NCBI RefSeq assembly: GCF_900113715.1
Contig: NZ_FOQK01000009.1
Span: forward strand, 50,711 to 114,710
Source: Pseudoselenomonas ruminantium
Lineage (GTDB): Bacteria > Bacillota > Negativicutes > Selenomonadales > Selenomonadaceae
DNA length: 64,000 bases
Reading direction: 5' to 3'
Position 1 is the first letter of the stretch, and the number at the start of each line of letters is the position of its first letter. Below, piece after piece: positions 16,888 through 26,049 of the stretch. The translations under genes were made by a program, and so were the position numbers. The notes under the pieces are model-generated. The model was not told the origin of the DNA and searched no databases. It saw nothing but the letters and a program-made list of their open reading frames with translations.

Positions 16888-19800
16888 GTGCAACTAAAAC
16901 GTCTGGAAGCGTATGGATTCAAATCCTTCGCGGATAAGATTTCCATTGATTTCGACAAGGGGATAACGGCCATTGTCGGGCCAAACGGCAGTGGCAAGAG
17001 CAATATCACCGATGCAATCCGCTGGGTGCTCGGTGAGCAGAATGTGCGCAATCTGCGCGGCACGAAGGCTGAGGACATCATCTTCACAGGCTCGGCATCG
17101 CGCAAGGCGCTCGGTGTGGCAGAGGTATCGCTGTTCTTTGCGAACGACGGCACGCTGCCCGTGGATTTCCGCGAGGTCGTCGTGACACGCCGGCTGTACC
17201 GCAGCGGGGAGAGTGAGTTCTACATCAATCGCTCGCGCTGCCGTCTCAAGGATATCTACAATCTGTTTGCCGATACGGGTATCGGCCATGATGGCATGAG
17301 CATCATCGGGCAGAACCGCATCGATGACATCCTGAACAGCCGGCCCGAGGAGCGCCGGGCGTTCTTCGAGGAGACGGCCGGCATCACGAAGTACCGCAAC
17401 CGCAAGCGGGAGTCGGTGCGCAAGCTCACGGATACGGAGAACAATCTCGTACGTGTGCAGGACATCATCAATGAAATCGAAAATCAGCTGGAGCCGCTCG
17501 CGCGTCATGCAGAAAAGACGCGCATTTTTAACGGGCTCAATGAGGAGTACAAGAAGTGCCGGCTGACGAAGCTCGCCCAGGACTATACGCGGGAGAGCCA
17601 GCGCAAGCAGGATAACGATGAAAAGCTCGTGGCGGGCCGCGATGCAGCCGTGGCGGCAGATACGCAGGTCAAGGCAGTAGCGGCGCGCAAGGAGCAGCTC
17701 GGCAAGGAAATCATCGACTTCGAGCAGCAGCTCAAGGAACAGGCCGAGAAGAATGAAGCCATCCGCCAGAAAATCGAGGCAGCCTCGACGGAGATGGCAG
17801 CCCTCAAGGAGCGCCAGGAGCAGAGCGACGCGGCCAAAGCCCGCATCCTGAGCCGCCGGAGCGAGCTGAACCATGAGATCGCGCAGGCCGTAGCCGATAT
17901 GGCGCAGTGGTCGGAGAAAGAAGCGCAGCAGAAGAAAGATCTGACGTTGGCTGAGGAGCTGCTGGCCAAGGAGAAGGAGAAGGCCAAGAATATCGCCGAG
18001 CGTATCCGTGAGCAGAAAGAGGTCGACAAGGCCGCAGGCGAGCGGCGTGAGCAGGCCCAGGCAGAGCTTACGCAGAAGCAGCAGGAACTCGCACTTATCG
18101 AGCGCGATATCGAGAATGGCAGCGGCGATCAGGAAGCCCGCGAGGCCAGCTTGCAGGAGGCAAGGCAGCAGCTTCAGGAGCTGGCGCAACTGCAGCAGCG
18201 GCTGCAGGCCAAGCTTGCGGAGCAGGACGAGGCCATCAAGCAGCGCATTGCTGAGCAGCAGAGCGCGCAGAAAGCACAGCGCGAAGCAGCCAGCCGGGCT
18301 GCCGGCTGCGAGCGCCGCTGCAATGAGACTGTGCAGCAGATAAAGTCAGCGGAGAGCAAAATCCAGTTCCTCACGCGCATGCAGCAGGCCTATGAAGGCT
18401 TCGGCAAGGCGGCCAAGGCGGTGCTGAAGTGCCAGGAAGGCTGGCGCAAGGGCGTTGCCGGTGCCGTAGCCGAGCTCATCGACGTGCCGCGCGAGTATGT
18501 GACTGCGCTGGAGATCGCCTTGGGCGGCAACCTGCAGAACATCGTGACCGAGGATACGGATACGGCCAAGGCCGCCATCGCGTTCCTCAAGCGTGAGCGG
18601 CAGGGCCGTGTGACGTTCCTGCCCCTGTCGACCATTGTGGCCCGTCCGCCGCAGGCTATCAAATTCTCGGCGCAGGAGGGCGTCATCGGCTGGGCCAGCG
18701 AGCTCGTCAAGACGGAGGAGAAGTACACGAAAATCGTGGAGTTCCTGCTGTCGCGGACGCTCGTGGTCGATACGCTCGACCATGCACTGGCCCTGGCCAA
18801 GAAGCATGGCTACAAGCTGCGCATCGTCACGAAAGAGGGCGAGCTTTTAAATCCGGGCGGCTCGCTCTCGGGCGGCAGCCGGCAGCATCAGGAGGCGAGC
18901 TTCCTGAACCGCAGCGGCGAGATCGAGGCGCTCAAGCAGAAACTGGCGGACGCGCAGGCTGAGCTGACGACGCTCAAGGCCGACCGTGCGGCGGCACAGC
19001 AGGCTGAGCAGCTGGCGGCCCGGCAGGAGGAGGAAGCCAGGGAGGCCCTCCATGAGGCCAACGTCCATCGTGCAGAGCTGCGTGTGAGTCTGGAGCGGCT
19101 GGCTGAGAACCAGAGCAGCCAGCAGCAGGCCGTGGCCGAGCTGGAGAAGGCAGCGGCTGAGATCAAGGCGACCTTTGCGCGCATCCAGGAGAAACGCACG
19201 CTGGCGGTCCGGGCCGTGAATGAGGCCCAGCGAGTCTTTGACGAGGCTGACCATGCGGCGGAGGATGCGGCCATTGAGCTGGAGGATCTCGAGCAGGATG
19301 CCGATGACCTGTCGGAATACATCCAGAAGCGTGAGGTCAACCGTGCGGTGCTCGAGCAGGAAGCCCTGCGCTCGCGCGAGTATCTGCTGCTGCGCAAGAA
19401 GGACAAGGAGCGCAGCGAGCAATCCTTGCGGGATAACGAGGCCGAGGAGCAGCAGCTTGTCGCGGGCCTTGCTGAAAGCGTCACGCGGCTGGAGGAAATC
19501 AGCGGGCAGAATGCGAACTGGCAGCGGCTCTTTGCCGAGGGCCAGGAGGCGCATGACAGGATCTATGCGCAGCGCATGACGAAGCTGACGGAAAGCCAGC
19601 AGGCCGACAAGGATGCGCATGAGGCAGCCAAGAAGCTCAATCAGGCGCAGGAGCATGTGCACAAGCTCGAAATCATTGAGACGAAACTCCAGCTGGCTCT
19701 TGAGGAGTGGCAGGAAACCATCCTCACGGAATATGGCCTGACGCCGGAACGGGCGCTCGAGGAGGCCTTGGATATCGAGCCGCCGGAGGTCTACCGGCGC

Positions 19801-20433
19801 ATGAAGGAGCTCGATAAGAAGATCAAGGAACTCGGCCCGGTCAACCCGAACGCCTTGGAGGAGTACGAGGAACAGCAGAAACGTCACGATTTCATGCAGG
19901 GACAGGCCAATGACCTCATCGAGGCCAAGGACAACCTCGAAAGCCTCATCGCCGATATGGATGAGGCGATGACTAAGCAGTTCAAAGAGGCCTTTGCCCA
20001 GATCCAGAAGTATTTCGGCGAGATTTTCGTGCGGTTGTTTGGCGGCGGCAAGGCCGAGCTCAAGCTGCTGGATGAGAATGATGTGCTCAACACGGGCGTC
20101 GATATCCTCGTGACCCTGCCCCAGAAGAAGCGGCAGAACCTCTCGGCCCTGTCGGGCGGCGAGCGTGCGCTGACCGTCATTGCGTTGCTGTTCTCGTTCC
20201 TGCGCTATCGTCCGTCGCCGTTCTCGGTACTGGACGAGATCGACGCGCCGCTTGATGAAGCCAACGTCGTGCGCTTTGGCTCATTCCTCACGGAGTTTTC
20301 CGAGAACACGCAGTTCATCGTCGTCACCCACCGCAAGGGCACGATGGAGGCTGTGGATACCATGTATGGCGTGACCATCGAAGACGCGGGCGTGTCGAAG
20401 ATACTGTCCGTAAAACTGGATGATATAAAATAA
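16888..20433 (+). CDS. smc: Chromosome segregation protein SMC
   Basis: The 1181-residue protein is full length for bacterial SMC. It has an N-terminal ATPase half with Walker A GPNGSGKSN (31-39), a long coiled coil, and a hinge domain at about 510-670. A second coiled coil is followed by the C-terminal half with ABC signature LSGGERALTVIALLF and Walker B PFSVLDEIDAPLDEANV. SMC condenses and helps separate chromosomes, normally with ScpA and ScpB. A GTG start is used after GGCAGGGA. ftsY follows by 13 bp, the usual Firmicutes order (rnc is not seen upstream). Confidence 0.97.
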   Translation: MQLKRLEAYGFKSFADKISIDFDKGITAIVGPNGSGKSNITDAIRWVLGEQNVRNLRGTKAEDIIFTGSASRKALGVAEVSLFFANDGTLPVDFREVVVTRRLYRSGESEFYINRSRCRLKDIYNLFADTGIGHDGMSIIGQNRIDDILNSRPEERRAFFEETAGITKYRNRKRESVRKLTDTENNLVRVQDIINEIENQLEPLARHAEKTRIFNGLNEEYKKCRLTKLAQDYTRESQRKQDNDEKLVAGRDAAVAADTQVKAVAARKEQLGKEIIDFEQQLKEQAEKNEAIRQKIEAASTEMAALKERQEQSDAAKARILSRRSELNHEIAQAVADMAQWSEKEAQQKKDLTLAEELLAKEKEKAKNIAERIREQKEVDKAAGERREQAQAELTQKQQELALIERDIENGSGDQEAREASLQEARQQLQELAQLQQRLQAKLAEQDEAIKQRIAEQQSAQKAQREAASRAAGCERRCNETVQQIKSAESKIQFLTRMQQAYEGFGKAAKAVLKCQEGWRKGVAGAVAELIDVPREYVTALEIALGGNLQNIVTEDTDTAKAAIAFLKRERQGRVTFLPLSTIVARPPQAIKFSAQEGVIGWASELVKTEEKYTKIVEFLLSRTLVVDTLDHALALAKKHGYKLRIVTKEGELLNPGGSLSGGSRQHQEASFLNRSGEIEALKQKLADAQAELTTLKADRAAAQQAEQLAARQEEEAREALHEANVHRAELRVSLERLAENQSSQQQAVAELEKAAAEIKATFARIQEKRTLAVRAVNEAQRVFDEADHAAEDAAIELEDLEQDADDLSEYIQKREVNRAVLEQEALRSREYLLLRKKDKERSEQSLRDNEAEEQQLVAGLAESVTRLEEISGQNANWQRLFAEGQEAHDRIYAQRMTKLTESQQADKDAHEAAKKLNQAQEHVHKLEIIETKLQLALEEWQETILTEYGLTPERALEEALDIEPPEVYRRMKELDKKIKELGPVNPNALEEYEEQQKRHDFMQGQANDLIEAKDNLESLIADMDEAMTKQFKEAFAQIQKYFGEIFVRLFGGGKAELKLLDENDVLNTGVDILVTLPQKKRQNLSALSGGERALTVIALLFSFLRYRPSPFSVLDEIDAPLDEANVVRFGSFLTEFSENTQFIVVTHRKGTMEAVDTMYGVTIEDAGVSKILSVKLDDIK

Positions 20434-20446
20434 ACGGAGGCAATCC

Positions 20447-21361
20447 ATGGGATTTTTTGACAAACTGAAAAAGGGCCTGAACAAGACCCGCGAAAACCTG
20501 ACGAATAAGATTGAGAAACTCGTCATCGGCTATGCCGATATCGACGAAGACTTCCTGGAGGAGCTGGAGGAAACCCTGATCATGGCCGATGTCGGCGTGC
20601 AGACGACCGACAAGCTCATGCAGGCTGTCCGCAAGGGCATCAAGAAGAAGGAGATCAATACGCCGGAGGATCTCAAGCCGTTCCTCGCCAAGGAAATCGC
20701 GGCAATCCTCAATAACGGCGAGGACACGACGCGCGTGGCGGCTGAAGGCCCGACGGTACTGCTCGTCATCGGCGTCAACGGCGCCGGCAAGACGACGACC
20801 ATCGGCAAGCTCAGCGCCTACTACAAGGAGCAGGGCAAATCGGTCATGCTGGCTGCTGCGGACACTTTCCGCGCGGCGGCCATCGACCAGCTCGAGGTCT
20901 GGGGCCAGCGCACCGGCGCGCAGGTCATCAAGCACGAGGAAGGCTCCGACCCTGCGGCCGTAGCCTTCGATGCCGTCAAGGCGGCTAAAGCACGTGGCAT
21001 TGACGTGCTGATTATCGATACGGCTGGCCGCTTGCAGACGAAATCCAACCTCATGCAGGAACTCGAGAAAATCAATCGCGTCATCGGCCGCGAGATTCCA
21101 GGCGCGCCGCATGAGACGCTGCTCGTACTCGATGCCACGACGGGGCAGAACGCCATCAGCCAGGCTGAGCTCTTCACCAAGGCCGCACCGATATCGGGCG
21201 TCGTGCTCACGAAGCTCGACGGCACGGCCAAAGGCGGTGTCGTCATCGGCATCAAGAGCCAGCTCTCGATGCCCGTCAAATGGATTGGCGTCGGCGAAGG
21301 CGTCGAAGACCTGCGCCCCTTCAACGCTGACGACTTTGCCAAGGCATTGTTCGAGGGCTGA
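20447..21361 (+). CDS. ftsY: Signal recognition particle receptor FtsY
   Basis: The 304-residue protein consists mainly of the SRP NG domain: an amphipathic start MGFFDKLKKGL, G1 GVNGAGKTTTIGKL, the insertion-box DTFRAAAIDQL, IDTAGRLQTKSNLM and TKLDGTAKGG. It docks SRP-ribosome complexes at the inner membrane for protein insertion. The acidic A domain is nearly absent, as in many Firmicutes. CGGAGG lies 7 nt before the ATG. It is co-transcribed with smc and followed by a terminator. Confidence 0.97.
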   Translation: MGFFDKLKKGLNKTRENLTNKIEKLVIGYADIDEDFLEELEETLIMADVGVQTTDKLMQAVRKGIKKKEINTPEDLKPFLAKEIAAILNNGEDTTRVAAEGPTVLLVIGVNGAGKTTTIGKLSAYYKEQGKSVMLAAADTFRAAAIDQLEVWGQRTGAQVIKHEEGSDPAAVAFDAVKAAKARGIDVLIIDTAGRLQTKSNLMQELEKINRVIGREIPGAPHETLLVLDATTGQNAISQAELFTKAAPISGVVLTKLDGTAKGGVVIGIKSQLSMPVKWIGVGEGVEDLRPFNADDFAKALFEG

Positions 21362-21385
21362 AACTAAGGGAAAGAAAAATGAAAA

Positions 21386-21420
21386 GCGTTCGATGGGAAG
21401 TTTCGCATCGGACGTTTTTT
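21386..21420 (+). terminator. Terminator after ftsY
   Basis: GCGTTCGATGG, AAGTTT, then CGCATCGGACG and TTTTTT form an imperfect hairpin with a U-tract 25 bp after the ftsY stop. It separates the core genes from the restriction island. Confidence 0.75.
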
Positions 21421-21447
21421 ATGTATTGGCAGAGCAGGAGAAAAGAT

Positions 21448-22908
21448 ATGTTAATTGGCGAAGAAAGAAATAAAGTAGATCAGATATGGGATACCTTTTG
21501 GACGGGCGGACTTACCAATCCGCTGCTGGTGATTGAGCAGTTTACGTATTTGCTATTCATCAAGCAGCTCGATGATATCGAGATAGAGAACGAAGCCAAT
21601 GCGGCGCTGTTGGGCTTTGAGAACGAGGAGAAAATCTTTGGCCCGGACCAGCAGAACTATCGGTGGAGCAAGTTCAAGAACTTGGCTCCGGCAGTTCAAT
21701 TTCAGCTTATGCAGGAGGAAATCTTTCCTTTTATCAAGAATCTGCACCCCGATGATGATGCGTCCTATACGCGCTTTATGAAAGATGCTACCTTTCAGAT
21801 TTCTGCGCCGGATAAGCTGGCGAAAATCATCGAGGGTATCGATAAGCTGGAACTGGATGAGGAGGACAGCAAGGGCGACTTGTACGAGTATATGCTGTCG
21901 AAGCTGGCATCTTCTAAAATCAACGGCCAGTTCCGTACGCCGCGCCATATCATCGAGATGATGGTGGAGATGGCGGCACCGCAGCCGATCGATACCATCG
22001 TCGATCCAGCGATGGGAACGGCAGGATTTTTGGTGGCGGCAGAAGAATTTATCCGGAAACATCACGGAGATATGCTGCTGGATGATGCGCAGGCCAAGCA
22101 TTTCAATACGACCATGTTCCATGGTTTTGATACTGACCCCACCATGCTGCGCATCGGCACCATGAATATGATGCTCCATGGCGTTCAGAATCCCAGCATC
22201 GACTATAAAGACAGCCTTTCCAAGCATAATCCCGATAAGGAACTCTATACGCTCGTTCTGGCAAATCCACCGTTTAAGGGTTCTCTCGACAATGAGACGG
22301 TGGAAGAAAGCCTGTTGCGCGTCACTAAGACGAAGAAGACGGAACTGCTTTTCCTCGCCTTGTTCCTGCGCATCTTGAAATTGGGCGGCAGAGCGGCTGT
22401 TATCGTCCCCGATGGTGTACTCTTTGGTTCGTCGAAAGCCCATAAGGCGATTCGTAAGGAATTGGTCGACAACAACAAACTGACGGCCGTAATCTCCATG
22501 CCCAGCGGTGTGTTCAAGCCCTATGCAGGCGTATCAACGGCCATACTTTTCTTCACCAAGACCAACGCAGGCGGCACGGATAAGGTCTGGTTCTACGACA
22601 TGCAGGCGGATGGTTACAGTCTTGACGATAAGCGGCAGGAGATTGAGGCGAATGATATTCCTGACATTATTGCCCGCTTTAAGAATCTGGAACAGGAAGA
22701 AAGCCGCAAACGCACGGAGCAGAGCTTCTTTGTGCCGGTGGATGAAATCCGGCAGAACGGATATGACCTCTCCATCAATAAGTATAAGGAAATTGAGTAT
22801 GTGCCGGTGGAATATCCGAGTACGGTGGAACTGATGACGAAGTTGGACGAGTTGAATATGGAAATCAGCAGTGATATGGAAAAGTTGCGGGAAATGCTAG
22901 AACAGTGA
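21448..22908 (+). CDS. hsdM: Type I restriction-modification methyltransferase subunit HsdM
   Basis: The 486-residue N6-adenine methyltransferase has an N-terminal helical HsdM domain starting DQIWDTFWTGG. SAM-binding motif I is DPAMGTAGFL and the catalytic motif IV is ANPPF (N-P-P-F). It methylates the host recognition sites together with HsdS. The start at 21448 follows GCAGGAG; an open frame further upstream overlaps the ftsY terminator and is discounted. hsdS follows after 128 bp that contain a TCAGTCA/TGACTGA hairpin. Confidence 0.95.
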   Translation: MLIGEERNKVDQIWDTFWTGGLTNPLLVIEQFTYLLFIKQLDDIEIENEANAALLGFENEEKIFGPDQQNYRWSKFKNLAPAVQFQLMQEEIFPFIKNLHPDDDASYTRFMKDATFQISAPDKLAKIIEGIDKLELDEEDSKGDLYEYMLSKLASSKINGQFRTPRHIIEMMVEMAAPQPIDTIVDPAMGTAGFLVAAEEFIRKHHGDMLLDDAQAKHFNTTMFHGFDTDPTMLRIGTMNMMLHGVQNPSIDYKDSLSKHNPDKELYTLVLANPPFKGSLDNETVEESLLRVTKTKKTELLFLALFLRILKLGGRAAVIVPDGVLFGSSKAHKAIRKELVDNNKLTAVISMPSGVFKPYAGVSTAILFFTKTNAGGTDKVWFYDMQADGYSLDDKRQEIEANDIPDIIARFKNLEQEESRKRTEQSFFVPVDEIRQNGYDLSINKYKEIEYVPVEYPSTVELMTKLDELNMEISSDMEKLREMLEQ

Positions 22909-23036
22909 CATGTATGTGGCAACCGCCACCTGCCTTGATTACCGCCTAGTAACTAAACTACTTTCACTAAAAGCCTTACCGATAAGGAAGGTTGTCAGTC
23001 ATGTAACTGACTGATGAGGTGTTTAAGGAGCAATAC

Positions 23037-24137
23037 ATGAATGATGTAATACAATTATCGGAGCTTGGTGAAATAATAACAGGAAATACTCCGAGTACAT
23101 CTGATAATGCAAATTATGAATCGGATGATATTCTATTTGTTAAGCCAAGTGATATATCGAACGATAGAATATCCTATATAGAGAATACTGAAAATTATAT
23201 ATCAAATTATGCTAAAGGGAAGGCTCGTGTAGTATCAAGTGATACAGTGTTTTGTACCTGTATAGGTATAATCGGCAAAGTTGGTATAGCAACAAAAGAA
23301 AGTGCTTTTAATCAACAGATAAATGCTATTATTCCAGATAAAGAGAAGGTGACAAGTTATTATCTTGCGTATGCACTTATGGCAAAGCGGAATTATATGC
23401 AAGCTAAAGCCAATGCAGCCGTGGTTCCTATCATTAATAAAACTCAATTTGCGGAACTTAAAATCAAATATGTATCTTTGGAAGAGCAAAGACGCATAAC
23501 AGATAAATTTCAGTTGATAGACTCTTTGATAGCAAAGAGAGAAAAACAAATTGAGACAATAGAATACCTTGTCAAATCACGGTTTGTAGAGATGTTTGGC
23601 GACCCAATTGTAAATTCAAAGGGATTGCCCACTGAGGCAATAGGGGATGTTTGCTTGTTAAAAGCTGGTGTTACGACATCTGCGCAGGATATACATGAAC
23701 AATCAGATGATGAGCATAATATTCCATGTTATGGTGGGAATGGTGTACGTGGATACGTAAGAACAGCAACTTATCAGGGAGATTATGCAATTATAGGCAG
23801 ACAGGGGGCGTTGTGTGGAAATGTGCAGTTTGCCCATGGTAATTTTCATGCAACAGAACATGCCGTGTTAGTGACACCTAAAATACCATTCAATTTGACG
23901 TGGTTGTATATCACACTGAGAGAAATGAACTTGAATCGTTTTCATACTGGTGCGGCACAGCCTGGATTAGCTGTTAAAACGCTTAATAGGGTAAGAATTA
24001 TGATGCCGGATATTGAACTTCAAAATCGATTTGCAGAGTTAGTAGTTCAGGCCGACAAATCGAAACTTGCTATTCAAAAAAACATTGAAACATTGCAAAA
24101 ATTAAAATCGAAACTTATGCAGGATTATTTTGGATAA
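23037..24137 (+). CDS. hsdS: Type I restriction specificity subunit HsdS
   Basis: The 366-residue protein has two target-recognition domains (about 1-150 and 195-340). Each ends in a conserved helix (EEQRRITDKFQLIDSLIAKR and QNRFAELVVQADKSK...). AAGGAG sits 7 nt before the ATG. It is markedly AT-richer than hsdM and hsdR, as expected for a subunit replaced by recombination. A hairpin (22995-23014) immediately precedes the ribosome-binding site. A leftover C-terminal tail of another hsdS lies just downstream. Confidence 0.93.
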   Translation: MNDVIQLSELGEIITGNTPSTSDNANYESDDILFVKPSDISNDRISYIENTENYISNYAKGKARVVSSDTVFCTCIGIIGKVGIATKESAFNQQINAIIPDKEKVTSYYLAYALMAKRNYMQAKANAAVVPIINKTQFAELKIKYVSLEEQRRITDKFQLIDSLIAKREKQIETIEYLVKSRFVEMFGDPIVNSKGLPTEAIGDVCLLKAGVTTSAQDIHEQSDDEHNIPCYGGNGVRGYVRTATYQGDYAIIGRQGALCGNVQFAHGNFHATEHAVLVTPKIPFNLTWLYITLREMNLNRFHTGAAQPGLAVKTLNRVRIMMPDIELQNRFAELVVQADKSKLAIQKNIETLQKLKSKLMQDYFG

Positions 24138-24211
24138 GGAATGTTATATGTATGCCCGAACTTAGTCGTTTGGCAGGAATGCTCATATCTTATGGTGAAT
24201 TTGTCGTCTAG
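24138..24211 (+). other. Degraded spacer between hsdS and its remnant
   Basis: The short stretch has in-frame stops and no ORF. It is probably decayed hsdS coding sequence that leads into the intact tail motif that follows. Confidence 0.4.
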
Positions 24212-24271
24212 CAAAGCATCGATACATTGCAAACTTTGAAGGACAGGTTTATGCAAGATTACTTCAAGTGA
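24212..24271 (+). pseudogene. Remnant of a second hsdS (C-terminal tail)
   Basis: The codons read QSIDTLQTLKDRFMQDYFK and stop, matching NIETLQKLKSKLMQDYFG at the end of the intact HsdS. This indicates past replacement or duplication of the specificity gene at this spot. Confidence 0.75.
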
Positions 24272-24375
24272 TGACTCCGTGTCGTATTTTTGAATTTTAG
24301 AGATTTCCTAATACAAAGCTTCTCTGAAAAATATCTACTTACTAATAGTTATTGATAACGTCTTAGGGAGAAAAT

Positions 24376-25212
24376 ATGAAAAACACAGGCATAGAATATG
24401 AAAAGATTGTTCAAAAAGTTTTTCAATCAATTCTTAATCAAAAATCTGTAGAAAATATAACTGTAGAACATGACGTTACCCTTCAAGGAAAAAGCACAAC
24501 TCATCAGATTGATGTTTATTGGAAATTCTCTGATGGAATTTCCCAATATTCTACAATCGTACAAGCAAAAGACTACAGTAGCAGAGTATCTCAAGAAAAG
24601 TTATTAGCATTCAAAAGTGTTATCGATGATTTACCAGAACGTTCCAAAGGTATATTTGTCACAAAAACTGGATATCAAAGAGGGGCAAAAGCATATGCTG
24701 AAGCAAATGATATTCTTTTATATGAGCTGCGACATCCTACTGATGATGACTGGAATGGATATATTCGTGATATCTCAATAAAACTAACAATGTTTACTCC
24801 ACAAATTAGCAACTTTACAACATATATTGATAAAGATTGGGCTTGTAAAAATTATCCTGATGCTATGGATAAAATAAATATACATTCTTTTACCGAAAAT
24901 GATTTCCTGTACAATGAAAAGGGAGATAAGACTATCCCTGTACTAAAATTAGTAAACAACCTAATAAACGCTCAGTCTGCTGAGTCGTCATCGACAGTCG
25001 TCGAAAAGGTTTTTTTAGAACCAACTTTCATATATTATGGTAAATATGATATAAAGTTGTTAAAAATAAATAAAATATCATTTATGGTTGATTATAATAG
25101 ATATGACGATACTATAGAAATACACGGTGATGACATTGTGAAGTTTATATTAAAAAATGTTCTCAAAAACGAGACCAATAATGTAGATCCATTATTCAAT
25201 GTTCATTTGTAA
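24376..25212 (+). CDS. Mrr-type restriction endonuclease-like protein
   Basis: The 278-residue AT-rich protein has a PD-(D/E)xK nuclease core in its first 110 residues: an initial helix (GIEYEKIVQKVFQ), then HQIDVYWKF (Asp), YSTIVQAKDY (Q-x-K) and a Gly-rich GIFVTKTGYQRGAKAYA. This is the arrangement of Mrr_cat and related nucleases that cut modified or foreign DNA. The C-terminal half is unassigned. It is a cargo gene between hsdS and hsdR, possibly an independent defence gene. AGGGAGAAA precedes the ATG. Confidence 0.7.
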   Translation: MKNTGIEYEKIVQKVFQSILNQKSVENITVEHDVTLQGKSTTHQIDVYWKFSDGISQYSTIVQAKDYSSRVSQEKLLAFKSVIDDLPERSKGIFVTKTGYQRGAKAYAEANDILLYELRHPTDDDWNGYIRDISIKLTMFTPQISNFTTYIDKDWACKNYPDAMDKINIHSFTENDFLYNEKGDKTIPVLKLVNNLINAQSAESSSTVVEKVFLEPTFIYYGKYDIKLLKINKISFMVDYNRYDDTIEIHGDDIVKFILKNVLKNETNNVDPLFNVHL

Positions 25213-25232
25213 AGTATACTTTACAAATGAAC
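25201..25232. repeat. Perfect 32-nt palindrome at the end of the Mrr-like gene
   Basis: Sixteen-bp arms with no spacer overlap the stop codon at 25210-25212. There is no U-tract, so ordinary termination is uncertain. It could be a protein-binding site, a cruciform or an integration scar. Confidence 0.6.
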
Positions 25233-25436
25233 ATAATCTTACGTTGCATTACCTGTTAAAGTGATTTAGCTTCCCCTAAAGGGGCAGGACCTTTAATAGT
25301 TGTTCATTATCGGTAAGGTTTCCACATTTTGATATTTTGTAGCAACTGATAAATCAAAATATGTATTTGAACAGTTTATAAAATTAGTAAAGTAGCTAAA
25401 ATATCAAAGCATAACTTATGAATTAAGGTGTAGAAC

Positions 25437-25829
25437 TTGATAGATATACATTACATAGGGAAGTTAAACAAAGAACTATATCAGGTAGTAACGGCAGATA
25501 TTGACAGTGATGAAGTCATAATTACAGATGAGCGAATTGAACATATAGCACTACATCATCCGGGAGATTATGAAAGATATAAGCAGTATATGCTGGAAGC
25601 AATACAATGTCCCGATTACATCGTGGAAGCCAACCGACCTAATACGGCGTTGATTTTGAAGGAAATAAGGATAGAGGGGCGAGTCTTTAAGCTGATTTTA
25701 CGACTAAAAACCTCCACAGACCCTTCTAACTTCAAAAACTCAATAATAACTTTTTTAAGAACAGACACAAAAGAATGGAATAGAATTGTACGCAATAAGA
25801 AAATTCTTTACAGTCGTAAGGATAAGTAG
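25437..25829 (+). CDS. PBECR2-like (BECR-fold) putative nuclease
   Basis: The 130-residue protein matches, from memory, the phage-associated Barnase-EndoU-ColicinE5/D-RelE-like family 2: VIITDERIEHIALHHPGDYE, CPDYIVEANRPNTALILKEI, FKLILRLKT, NSIITF and KEWNRIVRNKKILY. BECR-fold proteins are mostly RNases or toxins. There is no obvious antitoxin gene, unless the RNA transcribed just downstream plays that role, which is speculation. A TTG start after AAGGTG is the best available. The gene lies in the restriction island. Confidence 0.65.
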   Translation: MIDIHYIGKLNKELYQVVTADIDSDEVIITDERIEHIALHHPGDYERYKQYMLEAIQCPDYIVEANRPNTALILKEIRIEGRVFKLILRLKTSTDPSNFKNSIITFLRTDTKEWNRIVRNKKILYSRKDK

Positions 25830-25835
25830 TACAAT
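25807..25835 (+). promoter_or_regulatory. Sigma-A promoter for the structured RNA
   Basis: TTTACA (25807-25812), a 17-bp spacer and TACAAT (25830-25835). It overlaps the 3' end of the PBECR2-like gene and would start transcription near 25842, a few bases before the first stem of the RNA. Confidence 0.65.
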
Positions 25836-25841
25836 GTAAGT

Positions 25842-25966
25842 AACAAAGGAATAGTTATCTGAGGTGGTAGATTTCGTCCGGACCACACGCCGATGGCATG
25901 ACAGAGGAAACTCGAGTAGATGCAGGAGAAGCGGACGCCTGCCGGATAGCTATTCTGATTAGAGAG
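25842..25966 (+). ncRNA. Candidate structured RNA with a kissing-loop pseudoknot
   Basis: A closing stem P1 pairs 25848-25859 with 25945-25956 (12 bp, two G-U pairs). Inside are hairpin P2 (GTGGT 25864-25868 with ACCAC 25882-25886) and hairpin P3 (GCAGG 25922-25926 with CCTGC 25938-25942). The P2 loop contains CGTCCG (25875-25880), which is fully complementary to CGGACG (25932-25937) in the P3 loop. A small GAG-GAAA-CTC hairpin lies between them. A promoter precedes and a terminator follows. I do not recognise a known riboswitch or sRNA class. It is either a free-standing small RNA or a leader controlling hsdR. Confidence 0.6.
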
Positions 25967-25994
25967 AACCGTTCTCGTATGAGGACGGTTTTTC
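25967..25994 (+). terminator. Terminator between the structured RNA and hsdR
   Basis: AACCGTTCTC, GTAT, GAGGACGGTT and a U-rich run (TTTTTCT) make a 10-bp stem 11 nt after P1 of the RNA and 56 nt before the hsdR start codon. Confidence 0.8.
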
Positions 25995-26049
25995 TGCTAT
26001 AACGAGGAATGAGGAATAGTGCTCTGTTATGGGACAGGGAGGGGAAATT

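Noticed and set aside
22921..25330. CRISPR array or attachment-site repeats in the AT-rich RM segment
   Set aside because: Only isolated hairpins and one vague partial similarity (ACCGATAAGGAAGG near 22979, ATCGGTAAGGTT near 25309) were found; no regular repeats.
25842..25966. Structured RNA as RNase P, 6S, tmRNA or a known riboswitch
   Set aside because: Length and conserved cores of those families do not match; only short chance similarities (GCCGATGGC, GAGGAAA) were seen.
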